From NCBI GenBank assembly GCA_021432635.1, contig MU270076.1:159787-223786 (forward strand): DNA of 64,000 nt, read 5' to 3'. Below the pieces are notes generated by a model that saw only the letters and a program-made list of their open reading frames with translations, was not told where the DNA came from and did not search any database. Each line of letters starts with the position of its first letter. The stretch's first letter is position 1. Shown piece by piece: positions 1 to 11,177 of this stretch. A program made the translations under genes and the position numbers. Source of the stretch: Thozetella sp. PMI_491. Taxonomy: Eukaryota; Ascomycota; Sordariomycetes; Chaetosphaeriales; Chaetosphaeriaceae.

Positions 1-401
1 AATTCTGACAAGCACGTAGTGATCCTGCTGTACAACGACAAAGAGAGGGAGTTGGCTGAAGATGTCGTCCACAAGATGGTCAAGAGGGCGGTGGAGCTGG
101 AGGGAACTGTCACGGTACGTCGATCCCACGAGAGAGGCATGGTGGACTTGGCTAACTGATGTGGCGCATAGGGCGAGCACGGCGTTGGGCTCGTCAAGCG
201 GGACTACCTCCCGCACGAGCTTGGTGAGACCACGGTGGATGCCATGCGCAAGGTTCGCAGACCCTTCCCCACCGCTGCATCCCCCAGGCCTGCTAACTTA
301 GGAACTAGATAAAAACTGCCTTTGACCCCCTCGGAATCCTCAACGTAGACAAGATCGTCCGGATAGAGAAGCCCAAGGCCGGGGAGGTCGCGGAATGGTG
401 A
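1..401 (+). CDS. dld1: D-lactate dehydrogenase (cytochrome), C-terminal part
   Basis: This is the 3' end of a gene that begins outside the window. Three exons can be read (1-114, 172-252, 309-401), separated by 57- and 56-nt introns with GT...AG ends; the first intron has a CTAAC branch site. They give the last 95 residues and a TGA stop at 399-401. The residues GEHGVGLVKRDYLP, followed by a KTAFDPLGILN block, are the C-terminal signature of FAD-linked oxidases of the D-lactate dehydrogenase/glycolate oxidase family, where the glycine-rich segment helps hold FAD. Members oxidise D-lactate to pyruvate and pass electrons to cytochrome c in mitochondria. The FAD-binding PCMH domain and any targeting peptide lie upstream and are not visible, so a related D-2-hydroxyacid oxidase is possible. 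Confidence 0.85.
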
Positions 402-674
402 GAGAAGCGCTAGACGGGGGGACGGCAGTTGTGATGATAGAGGATCCGATACCCTCCACTTGACGGGGGCGAACGCAGCGTACAGCTTGCTTCACGGTCC
501 AGCAGTTGGCAGCGTCGCTGTCTGGGCCATTCCCTCATTCAATCGATTGATTGTATTGCTAGCCTGCTGTTCTTATAGCGATAAATAAGTCTGCAGACTT
601 TTATTTTCCGATATGGGTATCGAGACTCCAGCTAGTAGCGAGATGCATATACACACGTAGGCGAGGGGTCCAGT

Positions 675-2891
675 CTAATCATCGAGGCCTTCCCATTCGC
701 CGTCATCCCCGGATCCATTCTCGGCCGCTTCCAACGCTTCCTTCTTTCGCCGCTTGCTAGCCTCGATCGCGCCTTTCAGGTTGTTTGCCTTCCGCTTCTC
801 CCACGAGCTCTTCGTGGAGATGGTGGCCTTGCCTCCGGCCCGCCTGGACTCGATGCCGCGAGCCTTCAGTTTCCTCCGATCCTCCTTCTTGACATCTGGC
901 AGCGCATCGAGCAGCCACTTCTGGACACCCCCGCCGTCTGCCTTCTTGCCGGCCTGCTTCTCGCTAGCCGCGATAACGTTGGCCACGCTCTTGATGAACG
1001 GGATGTCGTCCTTGGTATAGTACGTGACAGCCACGCCGCCCGCGCGACCTGCACGTCCGGTCCGCCCGGCCCGGTGCACATATGCGGCGGCCGAGGTCGG
1101 CACGTCGTAGTTGACGACGCCGTTAACCCCCACGAAGTCGACACCACGCGCGAGCACATCGGTCGTGATCAACACCCAGATCTCGCCAGCCCTAAACCGC
1201 GCCATGATCTTGCTGCGCACTGAGTCCGACAATGAGCTGTGGAGCACCGCAATCCGCGTTGAGCCACCGGCCTGCGCGGGGATGTCGTACTTTAGCTCGT
1301 CATGCAGGGACTGGGCACGCTCGATGGTCTGCGTGAAGACGAGGAACGGCGGTCGTAGTGGCGTGTCATTGTCTATCCGAGAAGTTGGATGGAGGAGCTG
1401 CCGAAGCCCTATGAGCTTGCCGGCCTCTGTCGCAGCATATATGAGCTTGTGTGTGATGTTAGGCACGGCGGCGTCCTTGAGGCCGACGACAAGTCGCACA
1501 AACGGTTTGGACTGCTTCTTGAATCGATACGCGCGCTTGGACAGCATGGTCGTGATTATAGCCTCGACGTTTGACGCCATGGTTGCGGACCAGCAGCTGA
1601 GGTGGAGGTCTGGGTTGGTGCAGGACTTCCAGATGCCCATAGTCTGCTTCCGGAACAGGGGATCCAGAAGGACATCGGCTTCATCGAGGATGAGGAACCG
1701 GACGCTTGGTAGTGTCTTTTTGACGCCGGGCTTGCCGTCTGTGAGAAAGTTGAGGAGCAGCTTCGGTGTCGTCACCAGTATATCTGCCTTGGTAGCAGGC
1801 CGAATCTCGTTCTTGGAATGACCATCGCTTTTGCCATCTTCATCAGAATCGTGCTGATCAGACTCGGCCGGCTCATCCTCATCCTCATCGTCGTTCTCGC
1901 CCTCACTCTCGCTCTCCTCCGCCAAGCTAACGCTGGGCCTCTTGGCTATCTTTTGTACCTGCTCCTCTGCGGGAACACGCATGCCTTTCTTCATCAAGGC
2001 CAGCCGTACTAAAGTAGACACGGCCAGTTTCCTCCCCTCGTTCACAATCTGGCCGGCCAATTCTCTCGTAGGGGCCAGCACGATGGCCTCCAGTGGGTGT
2101 TCGTCCTGGTCTGCCTGCACTGCCTTCCGCCGCACTAGGTCGCTGAGAACGGGAATTAGGAAGCTGATGGTTTTTCCGCTGCCGGTAGGTGCCACAGCCA
2201 TAAAGTCCACTCCTTGGGTGGTCTCGAGGTCATCGACACCGCTGGCGGCAGACAGCGCAGCGCTTGGCTTCAGAAGAAGCGGCAGACTGCCCATTTGAAC
2301 CTCTGTGGGGACTCGAAAGCCCTGGGCCGTAACATTCTCTGCGAGCTGGTCTGGAATATCGTAGTGGTATCGAAGTTCGGGGAACGAGTTCAGCGGTTGG
2401 GGGAAGAGCTGCTTCAAATCCTCCTTGGGCGGCACCACCGCAGCTTGCTCCTTGCCCGCCTTCTTCTCTTTCTTATTCTTCTTCCCCTTGCTAGCCGCTT
2501 CTGGCTTGCCCGACCGGCCAGAAAGAATGGTGAACTTCAATCTATGTGATTTGAGGATCTGCCGGCATTCGTCTTCGTCGAGCAGCTTTGCCTTCCGTTT
2601 TCGCTTCCGCTCCTTGGCCTCGTCGCGTGCCACCGGCGATGCCTGGACTGGCTGGGGTGCGTCCTCTTTCTTCGGCGCGAAGTAGTCGACGTCAATTTCT
2701 TCGTCTTCTTCGTCCTTTCTCTCTGATTCCTTGGCCCGTTTGCGCTTCTTGCTGCCAGAGCGGCCGGCATCGTCGTGGAAGAACTGGGGGTTTGGCAGCG
2801 TGCCTTCGGACGGAAGCTGGGATGTTGACGAGCGAGAGTTTGTCCGGTTCGCAGACTTGGTGCCTCGGGAGAGGACTTTGAGAATATCCAT
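675..2891 (-). CDS. rok1: ATP-dependent DEAD-box RNA helicase ROK1
   Basis: One uninterrupted 738-codon reading frame. The helicase motifs appear in order: Q-motif region PTEVQ (about 195-199), Walker A APTGSGKT (about 234-241), PTREL (274-278), DEAD (403-406), SAT (435-437), and HRAGRTGRAGRAG near residue 640. The first residues, MDILKVLSRG, resemble the N-terminus typical of ROK1/DDX52. That helicase works in the nucleolus on 18S rRNA maturation in the small-subunit processome. N-terminal Lys/Arg-rich stretches fit nucleolar targeting. Between PTREL and DEAD there is a strongly acidic Asp/Glu/Ser insert (about 325-355), and the C-terminus is again basic and then acidic. No intron is needed. 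The subfamily call rests on the N-terminus and overall layout. Confidence 0.9.
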   Translation of the reverse strand: MDILKVLSRGTKSANRTNSRSSTSQLPSEGTLPNPQFFHDDAGRSGSKKRKRAKESERKDEEDEEIDVDYFAPKKEDAPQPVQASPVARDEAKERKRKRKAKLLDEDECRQILKSHRLKFTILSGRSGKPEAASKGKKNKKEKKAGKEQAAVVPPKEDLKQLFPQPLNSFPELRYHYDIPDQLAENVTAQGFRVPTEVQMGSLPLLLKPSAALSAASGVDDLETTQGVDFMAVAPTGSGKTISFLIPVLSDLVRRKAVQADQDEHPLEAIVLAPTRELAGQIVNEGRKLAVSTLVRLALMKKGMRVPAEEQVQKIAKRPSVSLAEESESEGENDDEDEDEPAESDQHDSDEDGKSDGHSKNEIRPATKADILVTTPKLLLNFLTDGKPGVKKTLPSVRFLILDEADVLLDPLFRKQTMGIWKSCTNPDLHLSCWSATMASNVEAIITTMLSKRAYRFKKQSKPFVRLVVGLKDAAVPNITHKLIYAATEAGKLIGLRQLLHPTSRIDNDTPLRPPFLVFTQTIERAQSLHDELKYDIPAQAGGSTRIAVLHSSLSDSVRSKIMARFRAGEIWVLITTDVLARGVDFVGVNGVVNYDVPTSAAAYVHRAGRTGRAGRAGGVAVTYYTKDDIPFIKSVANVIAASEKQAGKKADGGGVQKWLLDALPDVKKEDRRKLKARGIESRRAGGKATISTKSSWEKRKANNLKGAIEASKRRKKEALEAAENGSGDDGEWEGLDD

Positions 2892-3460
2892 TGTTATGGT
2901 TCCTCACAATCGCGCGCCCTCACGTCGATTGTCGCCTTGGGCAAAGAATTGGTTGAAGCTCTTCCTTGCATGGACAAAATTTTTGGTGGGGTGAGCTTCC
3001 CAAAAAAAAAAAAAAAAAGTTCCGGCAGGCAGCGCGCCCCCCACATGGACCGGCGTTCCGCTTCGGTGAATAGACCCACTTATCCGGGTTGAGGATCGGC
3101 TCATGACTCCTTTGTTCACGGCGGACCAAGAAGCCAGACGGAATATCCCCAAATGGGGCATTAAGGGAACTAGATGTTTCCGGGATGTTTGGATATCATG
3201 CTTAGAAGAAGCGGGAGGCTTTTGGAGACGACGGCCATGCTCATAGTTGGATGAGTATAGCTACTCTTGAAACAACATGGTAGAGGAAGCTAAGGTAGAT
3301 ACCGATGCATACAGGACAGGCGCTGACAGCCCGTCTTATGTGGAATAGCTAGAAGTTCTATGCCCATCTCACCTGGTTCTTATTGTACATCCCAAACGTG
3401 CCTAGACGGCTTCTAGCAATAAATTCTTGGTCCTGCTTGCTCTCTTCTCGCACTCTCTCG
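2892..3460. other. Intergenic region, ROK1 promoter and SDR 3' flank
   Basis: No gene seen. It holds the upstream region of ROK1 (transcribed leftward) and the 3' flank of the SDR gene. A 17-base A run lies at 3002-3018. Short reading frames here are compositional. Confidence 0.6.
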
Positions 3461-4389
3461 CTAAAGCTTGCTCGGCATCCTCGTCGCACCGTCAAGTCGA
3501 ATGACCACACCGTTCAACATGGAGTTCTCGATAGCAGAGTGAACCATGGCAGAAAACTCCTCGGGCTTACCAGGCCGTAAGGGGAACTCCATCGCGTTGA
3601 GGAGGCTTTTCTTGACCTTGTCGGATAGCATCGCGGTCATGTTGCTGTCGAACATGCTGGGCGCGATGGTGACGACACGGATTCCGAACCGCGAGAGATC
3701 CCGGGCCATTGGGAGAGTCATTGACGCCACGGCACCCTTGCTCGCTGCGTAGGACACCTGCCCCATCTGACCCTCGAAGGCGGCGGCACTGGCAACCATA
3801 ATAATAATACCACGCTCGCCGTCCGGGCCGGTGGGCTCTACTTTGGCGAGATGGGGAAGAAACTGGCGTGTGAGATCCAGCGTTCCGCGTAAGTTGATGT
3901 TGAGTACGAAGTCTATGGATTCGATAGAGACCGGCTGGCCCTTCTTGTCGAGCATCTGAATACGTGTCAGGACACCGGGAGGACGGCCAGCGAGGCATAC
4001 CCAAGATATCGACAGGCACCTACCAACCCAGGGTTTCCTACTCCCGCGGCCGGGATGATGCCACCGAGTGGCTTCCCGGTCTGGTTGATCCACTCAACTG
4101 AGCTCTTGACTACAGAGGCGATGTTCTCCGTGTCCGTCACGTCGCAGGGGAAGAACTTGGCTGAAGGGCCGAGCTCCTTGACTAACTCGCCGCCGAGGTC
4201 CTCGTTCATGTCCAAAATGACGGCATTGCCACCGCTCCTGCAGACATCTCGGACGCAGGCCCTCCCTAAGCCGGAGGCGCTTCGATGTGTTAGATGAAAG
4301 TGCAGCAAGCCGGGAGAGGCCGGGCTTTTGGCATGTGATTGGACGACCTACCCTCCGGAAACAACAAATGTCCTCCCTTCGATCTTCAT
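3461..4389 (-). CDS. Short-chain dehydrogenase/reductase, HSD17B10-like (3-hydroxyacyl-CoA dehydrogenase type II)
   Basis: Three exons on the minus strand (4352-4389, 4024-4279, 3461-3955) joined across 72- and 68-nt introns give 262 residues, the normal size for this family. The start is the ATG at 4389, because the first 12 codons supply the beginning of the Rossmann fold. The cofactor motif GGASGLG (residues 12-18) is created by the first splice. Asp36 at the end of the second strand suggests NAD(H). Catalytic Ser154, Tyr167 and Lys171 (SYAASK) are present. Relatives oxidise short- and branched-chain 3-hydroxyacyl-CoA or hydroxysteroids in mitochondria. I see no obvious long targeting peptide. 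The exact substrate cannot be read from sequence. Confidence 0.85.
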
Positions 4390-5356
4390 TCTGAAGACAG
4401 CCCAAGCACCAGCAAGTTATGGAGGAAGTAGCCGTTTTGTATCAGTTGTTTTGTTTACCTAGGTTGTAGGAGGCAGGCAAGACAAGGTCGTGGTAAAGAG
4501 AAGTGGTGCGGGCAAGACGGAGTCGATCACAGCTAGTAAGCCGAGAGGAATGTGACTTAGCCGCGGGGCCCCGGAAGGAGCGAGGGACGTGGTCCCCACG
4601 CTCTGCCGCGGCACTACGAAGCCGATAGTGGGTAAGCACCGTGATTCCAGGCCCACCGCTATTACATGCGCGTACCTAAAGTAGGTACCTATTAATCCCC
4701 CAAATCGGGGTGTTTGAAACGAAGAAGTTTCCTCTTTAGCAGTCTCCCTTTGTTCTACTCGGATTCTTTCTGGAAGGATAGGCGGCCAGGGATCACCTTG
4801 CCGATGCAACGCGTGGCGTCTGTAATCCTGCCATCTGCCGGGGTTGGGATGGAAACACTACCGCCTTGGAAACGGACGGTGATGCAGGCACATGAAGTAT
4901 GAAATCATCCAAAGGCACTGGTCGGAGAGCTCGCCCAGTCGCATGGCTGGCATGGCCGATGCGTCGACCTTGCGCGGATGGAACCCTGAAATTGCGGGGT
5001 TCCACAACAGCCCGACGTCACGCGCGGCCCGTCCAGCTGGGCAGTGCGCAGCGGGCAGCGGGCAGCAGGCAGTGGGCGGTGGGCAGATAAGCAGGTGAAA
5101 CCTCATCTTCGACGGCTCGTGCGTCGAGTAGCGTCCTTCCTAGGCCATCAAGCGTTCTGGCGATTTTCCTCGAGTCCGCGAGAGCTTCTAGTTCGCTCCA
5201 CCGGAAAAGTTTTGCCCTCGGATCCCAAGGCATTTTCTCTCTGCTTGTTTTCTGTACTTTCATCTCCCTTGCTCGCCCCCTTTTCCCCGACCGACCCAAC
5301 CCTTCACGTGCCAATTTGAAGTATCCCTTGGCTCCCGCGATTGCCACCACGAAAAG
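4390..5356. other. Divergent intergenic region, SDR / Rab4-like GTPase
   Basis: No gene seen. This is the shared upstream region of the leftward SDR gene and the rightward Rab gene. A short imperfect repeat of about seven units of the form GCAGYGGG lies at 5041-5090. CT-rich stretches at about 5255-5300 precede the Rab start, as is common in fungal promoters. Confidence 0.55.
5041..5090. repeat. Imperfect GCAG(C/T)GGG tandem repeat
   Basis: Short units of about 7 bases (GCAGCGG, GCAGTGG, GCGGTGG) are repeated head to tail. They lie about 270 bases upstream of the Rab-like start codon. Confidence 0.6.
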
Positions 5357-6577
5357 ATGACGAGACCCCGGCGGTCCTCCGCCGCGAGCGAGGAGAGCAA
5401 CGGCACGGCCGGCGAGCAGGTACGACGCACACGGGATCGCGGAGATACAGGGCACCAATACTAACTACTCGGCGCAGGAGCTCGGGAGCATGTACGACTA
5501 TCTGGCGAAAATCATCCTGCTCGGACCCAGCGGAACCGGAAAGTATGTACGATCGCTCGATCAGAAGCCTCGCTCTCGGCCGGCCCATGTCCGAGGGGCA
5601 CTCCGGGAGCGTCCGGCCTCTGACCGACGACCCCTACCACTTCCATGGGCGCTACGCGCCGAGCTTACGCTGTGAAAGCTGCTAACCTCACACCTGCCGT
5701 CAGGTCCTGCCTCCTCCACCGCTTCGTCAAGAGCGAGTGGCGTGTCCTCTCATCCCAGACCATAGGCGTCGAGTTCGCCAGCAAGATCATCAAGGTCGGC
5801 ACCGGAGCGCGCCGGAAGCGGATAAAGCTTCAGCTCTGGGACACGGCGGGCACGGAGCGCTTCCGGTCCGTGTCGCGCTCCTACTACCGCGGCGCCGCCG
5901 GCGCCATCCTCGTCTACGACGTCACCTCGCACAACTCCTTCGCCGGTCTGCAGCCATTCCTCAACGACGCGCGGGCGCTCGCGTCCCCGAACCTCACGCT
6001 GCTCCTCGTCGGAAACAAGCTAGACCTCGCCTCAGACGAGCTCGTCGATACGAGCCTACCACCGCCGACCCCGAGCAGCATCTCAGCCGCCTCGATACCG
6101 TATACCAGCGCCGCAATCCCCCCCAACTCGTATTCATCCGCCTCCTCTACGGCGACGGTCCACCCCGGCCTGGGCACGCAGCAAAAGGCGACGATTGCGC
6201 CAGAGGGCCGGGAGGTGTCGGCCTTGGAGGCCAGCCGGTGGGCAAGCACCATCAACATTCCCGTCACCATGGAGGTCAGCGCATTCAGCGGCGAAGGCGT
6301 AGACGAAGTATTTGGGCGGCTCGCGCGCATGATCCTCACCAAGATCGAGCTAGGCGAAATCGACCCGGACGACCCGATGAGCGGCATCCAGTATGGCGAC
6401 GCGGGCGGCAGCTGGAACGCGGGTGCCAGCGACGGGGGCAGCATCAAGAGCTCCATGACGGCGGATGAGGCCGGCGTGCGCAGGAGACGGAAAAACAAGC
6501 GCACCGGCCAGGGTCTGAGGGAGTGGGAAGAAGTGTTCACTCTGAGCAACCGCCGGCGGAATAGAGCCTGCTGCTGA
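5357..6577 (+). CDS. rab4: Rab4/Ypt4-type small GTPase with long insert
   Basis: Three exons (5357-5419, 5478-5542, 5704-6577) encode 333 residues. P-loop GPSGTGKS is at 37-44 (Lys43 completed by splicing), switch I Thr62 in SQTIGVEF, switch II WDTAGTERF at 88-96, NKLD at 147-150, an SAF motif after it, and a C-terminal Cys-Cys for double prenylation. The switch sequences and YYRGAAGAILVYD place it with Rab4/Ypt4, which acts in endosomal recycling. Two oddities: the switch II glutamine (Ras Gln61) is Thr93, and about 60 Ser/Pro/Thr-rich residues are inserted between NKLD and the SAF motif, making the protein far longer than a usual Rab. The first ATG was chosen because it opens a spliced frame leading into the GTPase core. 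Confidence 0.88.
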
Positions 6578-8235
6578 GCCGGGGGACGGGGTGCTTCATG
6601 CGAGTACGGAGGGGTGCGGTGATGGACGGTGCGGACTTACCTATGATACCTCTTGTTCCTTTTTCTTTTGTTGGGGCATTCGGCCCTCTGATCCATGACG
6701 ACGCGACATCCAAGACATCTAATACTAGCAGTTCTAGCGCATATCTATTTAACTCGGGGAGGCTTATGGGGGCATTCGGTTCAGCGATGACACACTACAC
6801 ATAGCAGGAGCAGGCCTTTTCCGGCTCGGGAACCTGAAGAGGGAGTTCAGGGCGGGAGAGAGACAAGACATATATCTAGATCGCATTCATCCACACCTAA
6901 CCACTGCGCTGGCGCCTCGCCTACAGTGGAGAAAAGACCGCTGACAGACCCTGAAATCCTGCTGGAATGTGCCACTAGGTTGGGCCCTTGCGGGGGAGGA
7001 GTCAGGACGCACCGGTGACGGTGCCACAGCCACGAGCCCCATACGAGCTAGGGAAGCTCGGGCAGCTTTCCCGATACCAAGGCTGAGCAGCGCCCGCGCT
7101 AGACCTACGAAGTACTGGCCACGGGCAACCGGCTCTTACACCCGAAAACGGGGGGCTGTGATCCCAACGTAGCTTCTGCGTTTCTCGTCAGCGAAGCGCT
7201 GGTCGGGCGGTCCAACATACGAGACATAGGGCGGTATGTCTGTTTAGGGAGGGACTAGAGACAGGTAGTGGTGGGTTGGCTCATAAGCGGGTATGCGGCT
7301 GCATATACTTGGTATGGCGCAAGCCTTTTTTTCTTCGGTTTGGCGACCATAGGGCGACAGAGAGTGAGAGGTGGGAACAGCCGCATGCGGCGTCTTTGCC
7401 TTTAGCCGAAACGAGGTGCGGATATGTCCCCTCCGCCCTCGAGCTCCACCGAAAGGCAGAACGGCGCAGATGGTGCATCGCGCGTGCATGAGTTCGCGCG
7501 GATCGGGCTTTTAGTCCGTGCTCGGGGTGCCCGGGTTTGGGAGCAACGGTTCGGCACAGCTGGACGTCGCCTTACCAAGAGCTGGTCGTTAAGAGTGCAG
7601 TTAGGGTCACGGATCCACGAGCGAGGAGGCAGAAGAGGACAGGACACAAGGACGGATACTGCTCTCTACTTCCTCCGTACAGCAGAGAGATTTGTCTCGC
7701 CTGGGAGAATTTGTTGTTGGCTTGTCCTGTCTCTAAGCCCAATGGATATGCTATAGTACCGCTTGTGCGACAGTCGGAGTCGGCCACCCACCCACGGGCT
7801 GTCCGTCTCGACGGCATATGTCGTGTGATAATGGAGAATCGGGCATGCCTACAGCGCTTTCTTCCCTGAGTGGTGGCCTTTCCGGTGTTGTTGTTTTGCC
7901 ACCCCCTGGTCATTCCTGTGGTGGGGACGGAGGGGGGGGGCCACCGCTTCAGTAGAGCTGCCCCTCCACAGGGCCCCGGCCGGCCGTCATTTGCCATTCG
8001 GCCCTCGTTCCCCCGCTGTCATTAGTCGAGACAGATCACCGACGGATGGTGGTGGTGCGAGGAGGTCCAAGCCGCCATGGTTCGTGTGCCCTTAAATAAG
8101 ACGAGCCGCTCTGTGCCGCCGGCCTCGACAAGCCTGCGAGCCGACTTGACGAGCAGAGACTTCGCATCCTCGCCGGCCGCCGTGTCCCAACCCCGCGATA
8201 CCCCTCACCACACCGCTCGCACGGGGCTCACCACC
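6578..8235. other. Intergenic region upstream of beta-mannosidase
   Basis: No gene supported. It contains the Rab 3' flank and the beta-mannosidase promoter. Reading frames of about 60-140 codons on both strands lack family features. Confidence 0.55.
8091..8100 (+). promoter_or_regulatory. TATA-like box of the beta-mannosidase gene
   Basis: CTTAAATAAG lies 136-145 bases before the chosen start codon at 8236. It falls inside the only upstream in-frame extension (an ATG at 8077), which argues that the extension is promoter and leader rather than coding sequence. Confidence 0.45.
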
Positions 8236-10874
8236 ATGGCGCCACGCCTCGTGACGGCCCTCGATCAGGGCTGGGAGTTCAAGCAGGCCGACAAGGAAGA
8301 TGCCGCCTTCCTGCCCGTGGGCCAGTTTCCGACCATGGTCCACCTGGACCTGTTGCACCACAAGCTGATCCCGGACCCGTTCATCGGCAAGAACGAGCTG
8401 CAAGTGCAGTGGATAGGCGAGACCCAATGGGTCTACCGAACCTCCTTCGCGGCCCCCGCGGTCTCGGAGGGGTCCAAGGCGGTGCTGGCCTTTGCCGGGC
8501 TGGACACCTTTGCCACCGTCAAGCTCAATGGCGAGACGATTCTCGAGTCGGACAACATGTTCCTGTCCCACCGGGTCGACGTCACCAGCCTGCTCCGAGA
8601 GGAAGCCAACGAGCTTGTGATTCACTTTGACAGCGCCTACTTGAGGGGCTGGAAGTTGGTCGAGCAGTATCCTGGTCACAAGTGGTGCGTCTGGAATGGC
8701 GACAACTCAAGGCTCGCCGTGAGGAAATCGCAGTACCATTGGGTGAGTCCCCCTTAGCCTCTCTCGGCGGCTGTTCCCACGCTGTCAAACTTGAAGAAGG
8801 CAGGCGTATCTAACGTTCCCAGGGATGGGACTGGGGCCCGGAGCTCTTGACCTGTGGCCCGTGGCGCCCTGTCGAGCTCGAGATCTACGCGGCGCGCGTG
8901 TCGGACTTGCACTTTGACACCACTATCAGCGAGTCCCTCGACGCCGCCGACGTGGTCGCCCATGCGTCGGTGGAGGGCGCCACGGACAAGGTCCGCTTCG
9001 ATGTCTCGCTCGACGGCAAGCTCGTCGCGTCCGAGACGGTGGAGCCGAAATCCGGAGAAGCCTCCGTTACCTTCCACATCAAAAACCCGGCCCTGTGGTA
9101 TCCGGTTCGCTACGGCAAGCAGCCGCTCTACACCGTGCAGGCGACGCTCCTCAAAAGCGATGCCGAGATTGACTCCTTGGCCAAGAAGATCGGCCTCCGG
9201 CGGGCGGAGCTGATCCAGCGGCCGCTCAAGGAACAGCCTGGGACGTCCTTCTTCTTCCAGATCAATGGCATCCCCATCTTCTGCGGCGGTAGCGACTGGA
9301 TCCCGGCCGATAACTTCGTGCCACGCATCTCGCGGCAGCGCTACTACGACTGGGTCAAGCTCGTGGCGGACGGCAACCAGTTCATGATCCGCGTGTGGGG
9401 CGGCGGCATCTACGAGGAGGCGACCTTCTACGAGGCGTGCGACGAGCTGGGCATCCTGGTATGGCAGGACTTTATGTTCGGGTGCGGTAACTATCCTGCC
9501 TGGCCGGCCCTTCTGGATTCGATCCGACGCGAGGCCGAGGACAACGTTCGGCGGCTGCGGCACCACCCCAGCATCGTCATCTGGGCCGGCAACAACGAGG
9601 ACTACCAGATGGCCGAGAGCATCAACCTGACGTACGACTACGACAACAAGGACGCCGAGTCGTGGCTCCAGACCGACTTCCCCGCCCGCTACATCTACGA
9701 GAAGGTGCTTCCCGACGTGTGCGCCGCGCTCATCCCCCAGACCTACTACCACCCAGGCTCCCCCTGGGGCGGTGGCAAGGATACCCGTGACCCGACGGTC
9801 GGCGACATTCACCAGTGGAACGTCTGGCACGGCACGCAGGAGAAGTACCAGAACTTCGACAAGCTAGTCGGCCGCTTCGTGTCCGAGTTCGGCATGGAGG
9901 CGTTCCCCAGCGTCAAGACCATCGATGCCTACCTACCGCTTGGCAAGGACGATCCGGACCGGTACCCGCAGTCGTCGACGGTCGACTTCCACAACAAGGC
10001 CGACGGGCACGAGCGGCGCATCGCGCTGTACCTAGTCGAGAACATGCGCTACGCGCCGGACCCGCTCGAGCAGTTCGTCTACTCCACGCAGCTCATGCAG
10101 GCCGAGTGCCTGGCCAGCGCGTACCGCCTGTGGAAGCGCCAGTGGAAAGGCCCCGGCCGCGAGTACTGCGCCGGCGCCCTGGTGTGGCAGATCAACGACT
10201 GCTGGCCTGTGACGAGCTGGGCCATCGTCGACTACTACCTGCGGCCCAAGATGGCCTACTTCACCGTGAAGCGCGAGATGGCGCCCGTGAGCATCGGCAT
10301 CACCCGCCGCGAGCATCGCCACCCCCGGGACAAATACACGCGCGTACACGTCGACGTGCAGACGCAGATCGAGGTGTGGGGGAGCAACCTGACGCTCGAG
10401 GACCTAAAGGTGGACTGCGTTCTCAAGGCTTGGGACGTTGAGACGGGCGCCGAGACCTTCTCCAAGACGATGGCGGCAGGTCTTTTGCTGCCCGAGAACC
10501 GTTCGACTGAGATCACCGCCCTCGACGTCCCCGTGTCAACGTCTAACGCAGGCGAGGAAGCCCGGACCGTGGTCGCCGCCTACCTCATCCAAGACGGAAA
10601 GCAGATCGCTCGCTACGTCAATTGGCCCGAGCCGCTCAAGTATCTACACCTGCAGAAGCCCAAGGAGCTCAAGGCAGAGCTCTCGAGCGACGGGACGACC
10701 GTCAACATCAGCGCCGAGGTGCCCGTCAAGGGGGTCGCGCTGGAGTGCGAGGACGATGCGGTCAAGTTCCAGGACAACCTGGTAGACATCGTCCCCGGCG
10801 AGGTCGTCAGCATTGCGGTCACTGGCGCCACTGCGTCGTCCAGGATCGAGAAGAGATACTTGGGTATGCTGTGA
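8236..10874 (+). CDS. mndB: GH2 beta-mannosidase, intracellular B-type
   Basis: Two exons (8236-8742 and 8823-10874) around an 80-nt intron give 852 residues, the size of fungal beta-mannosidase B. It releases terminal beta-linked mannose from manno-oligosaccharides. The splice rebuilds QYHW-GWDWGPEL, typical of the N-terminal GH2 domains. Catalytic residues are visible: the acid/base Glu428 in VIWAGNNED and the nucleophile Glu524 in VSEFGMEAF. There is no signal peptide, which fits the intracellular class rather than secreted A-type enzymes. An in-frame ATG exists at 8077, but the ATG at 8236 has a better context (CACCATGG) and follows a TATA-like box. Xylitol dehydrogenase lies next door in convergent orientation. 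Confidence 0.92.
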
Positions 10875-11177
10875 GCGGAGGCGGCACGTACTACTACAAC
10901 TACTAGAAGGGGTCGGGCTGTGTGGCAGGCATAGAGTTCATTGCTAACCAAATAGCTAGAGTCCGTCGATAGCCACATCTGAAATTTGATCGTATTTCTC
11001 ATATACTTCAGCGAACCAACTAGCTGGAGCCATTCAAAATCTTGTCCAAAAGCAAAAAGAGGTCTTGCCAGGTCGACCCAACTTGTGCAACCTTGGCCCG
11101 CCGGTACGCCCGCCTTCCATGCATCAGCCGGTCCACCGATTACCACCCACTCCGGTAATAAACCAATGAAGGAGGCT
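10875..11177. other. Convergent 3' intergenic region
   Basis: This separates the stop codons of beta-mannosidase and xylitol dehydrogenase. No gene seen; it presumably carries both 3' UTRs. Confidence 0.6.

Noticed and set aside
8077-8235. N-terminal extension of beta-mannosidase from an upstream in-frame ATG
   Set aside because: The stretch contains a TATA-like box and does not resemble the family N-terminus; the ATG at 8236 has the better context.
8754-9830. 358-codon minus-strand frame inside beta-mannosidase
   Set aside because: Antisense shadow caused by GC-rich third positions; the GH2 catalytic motifs are on the plus strand.
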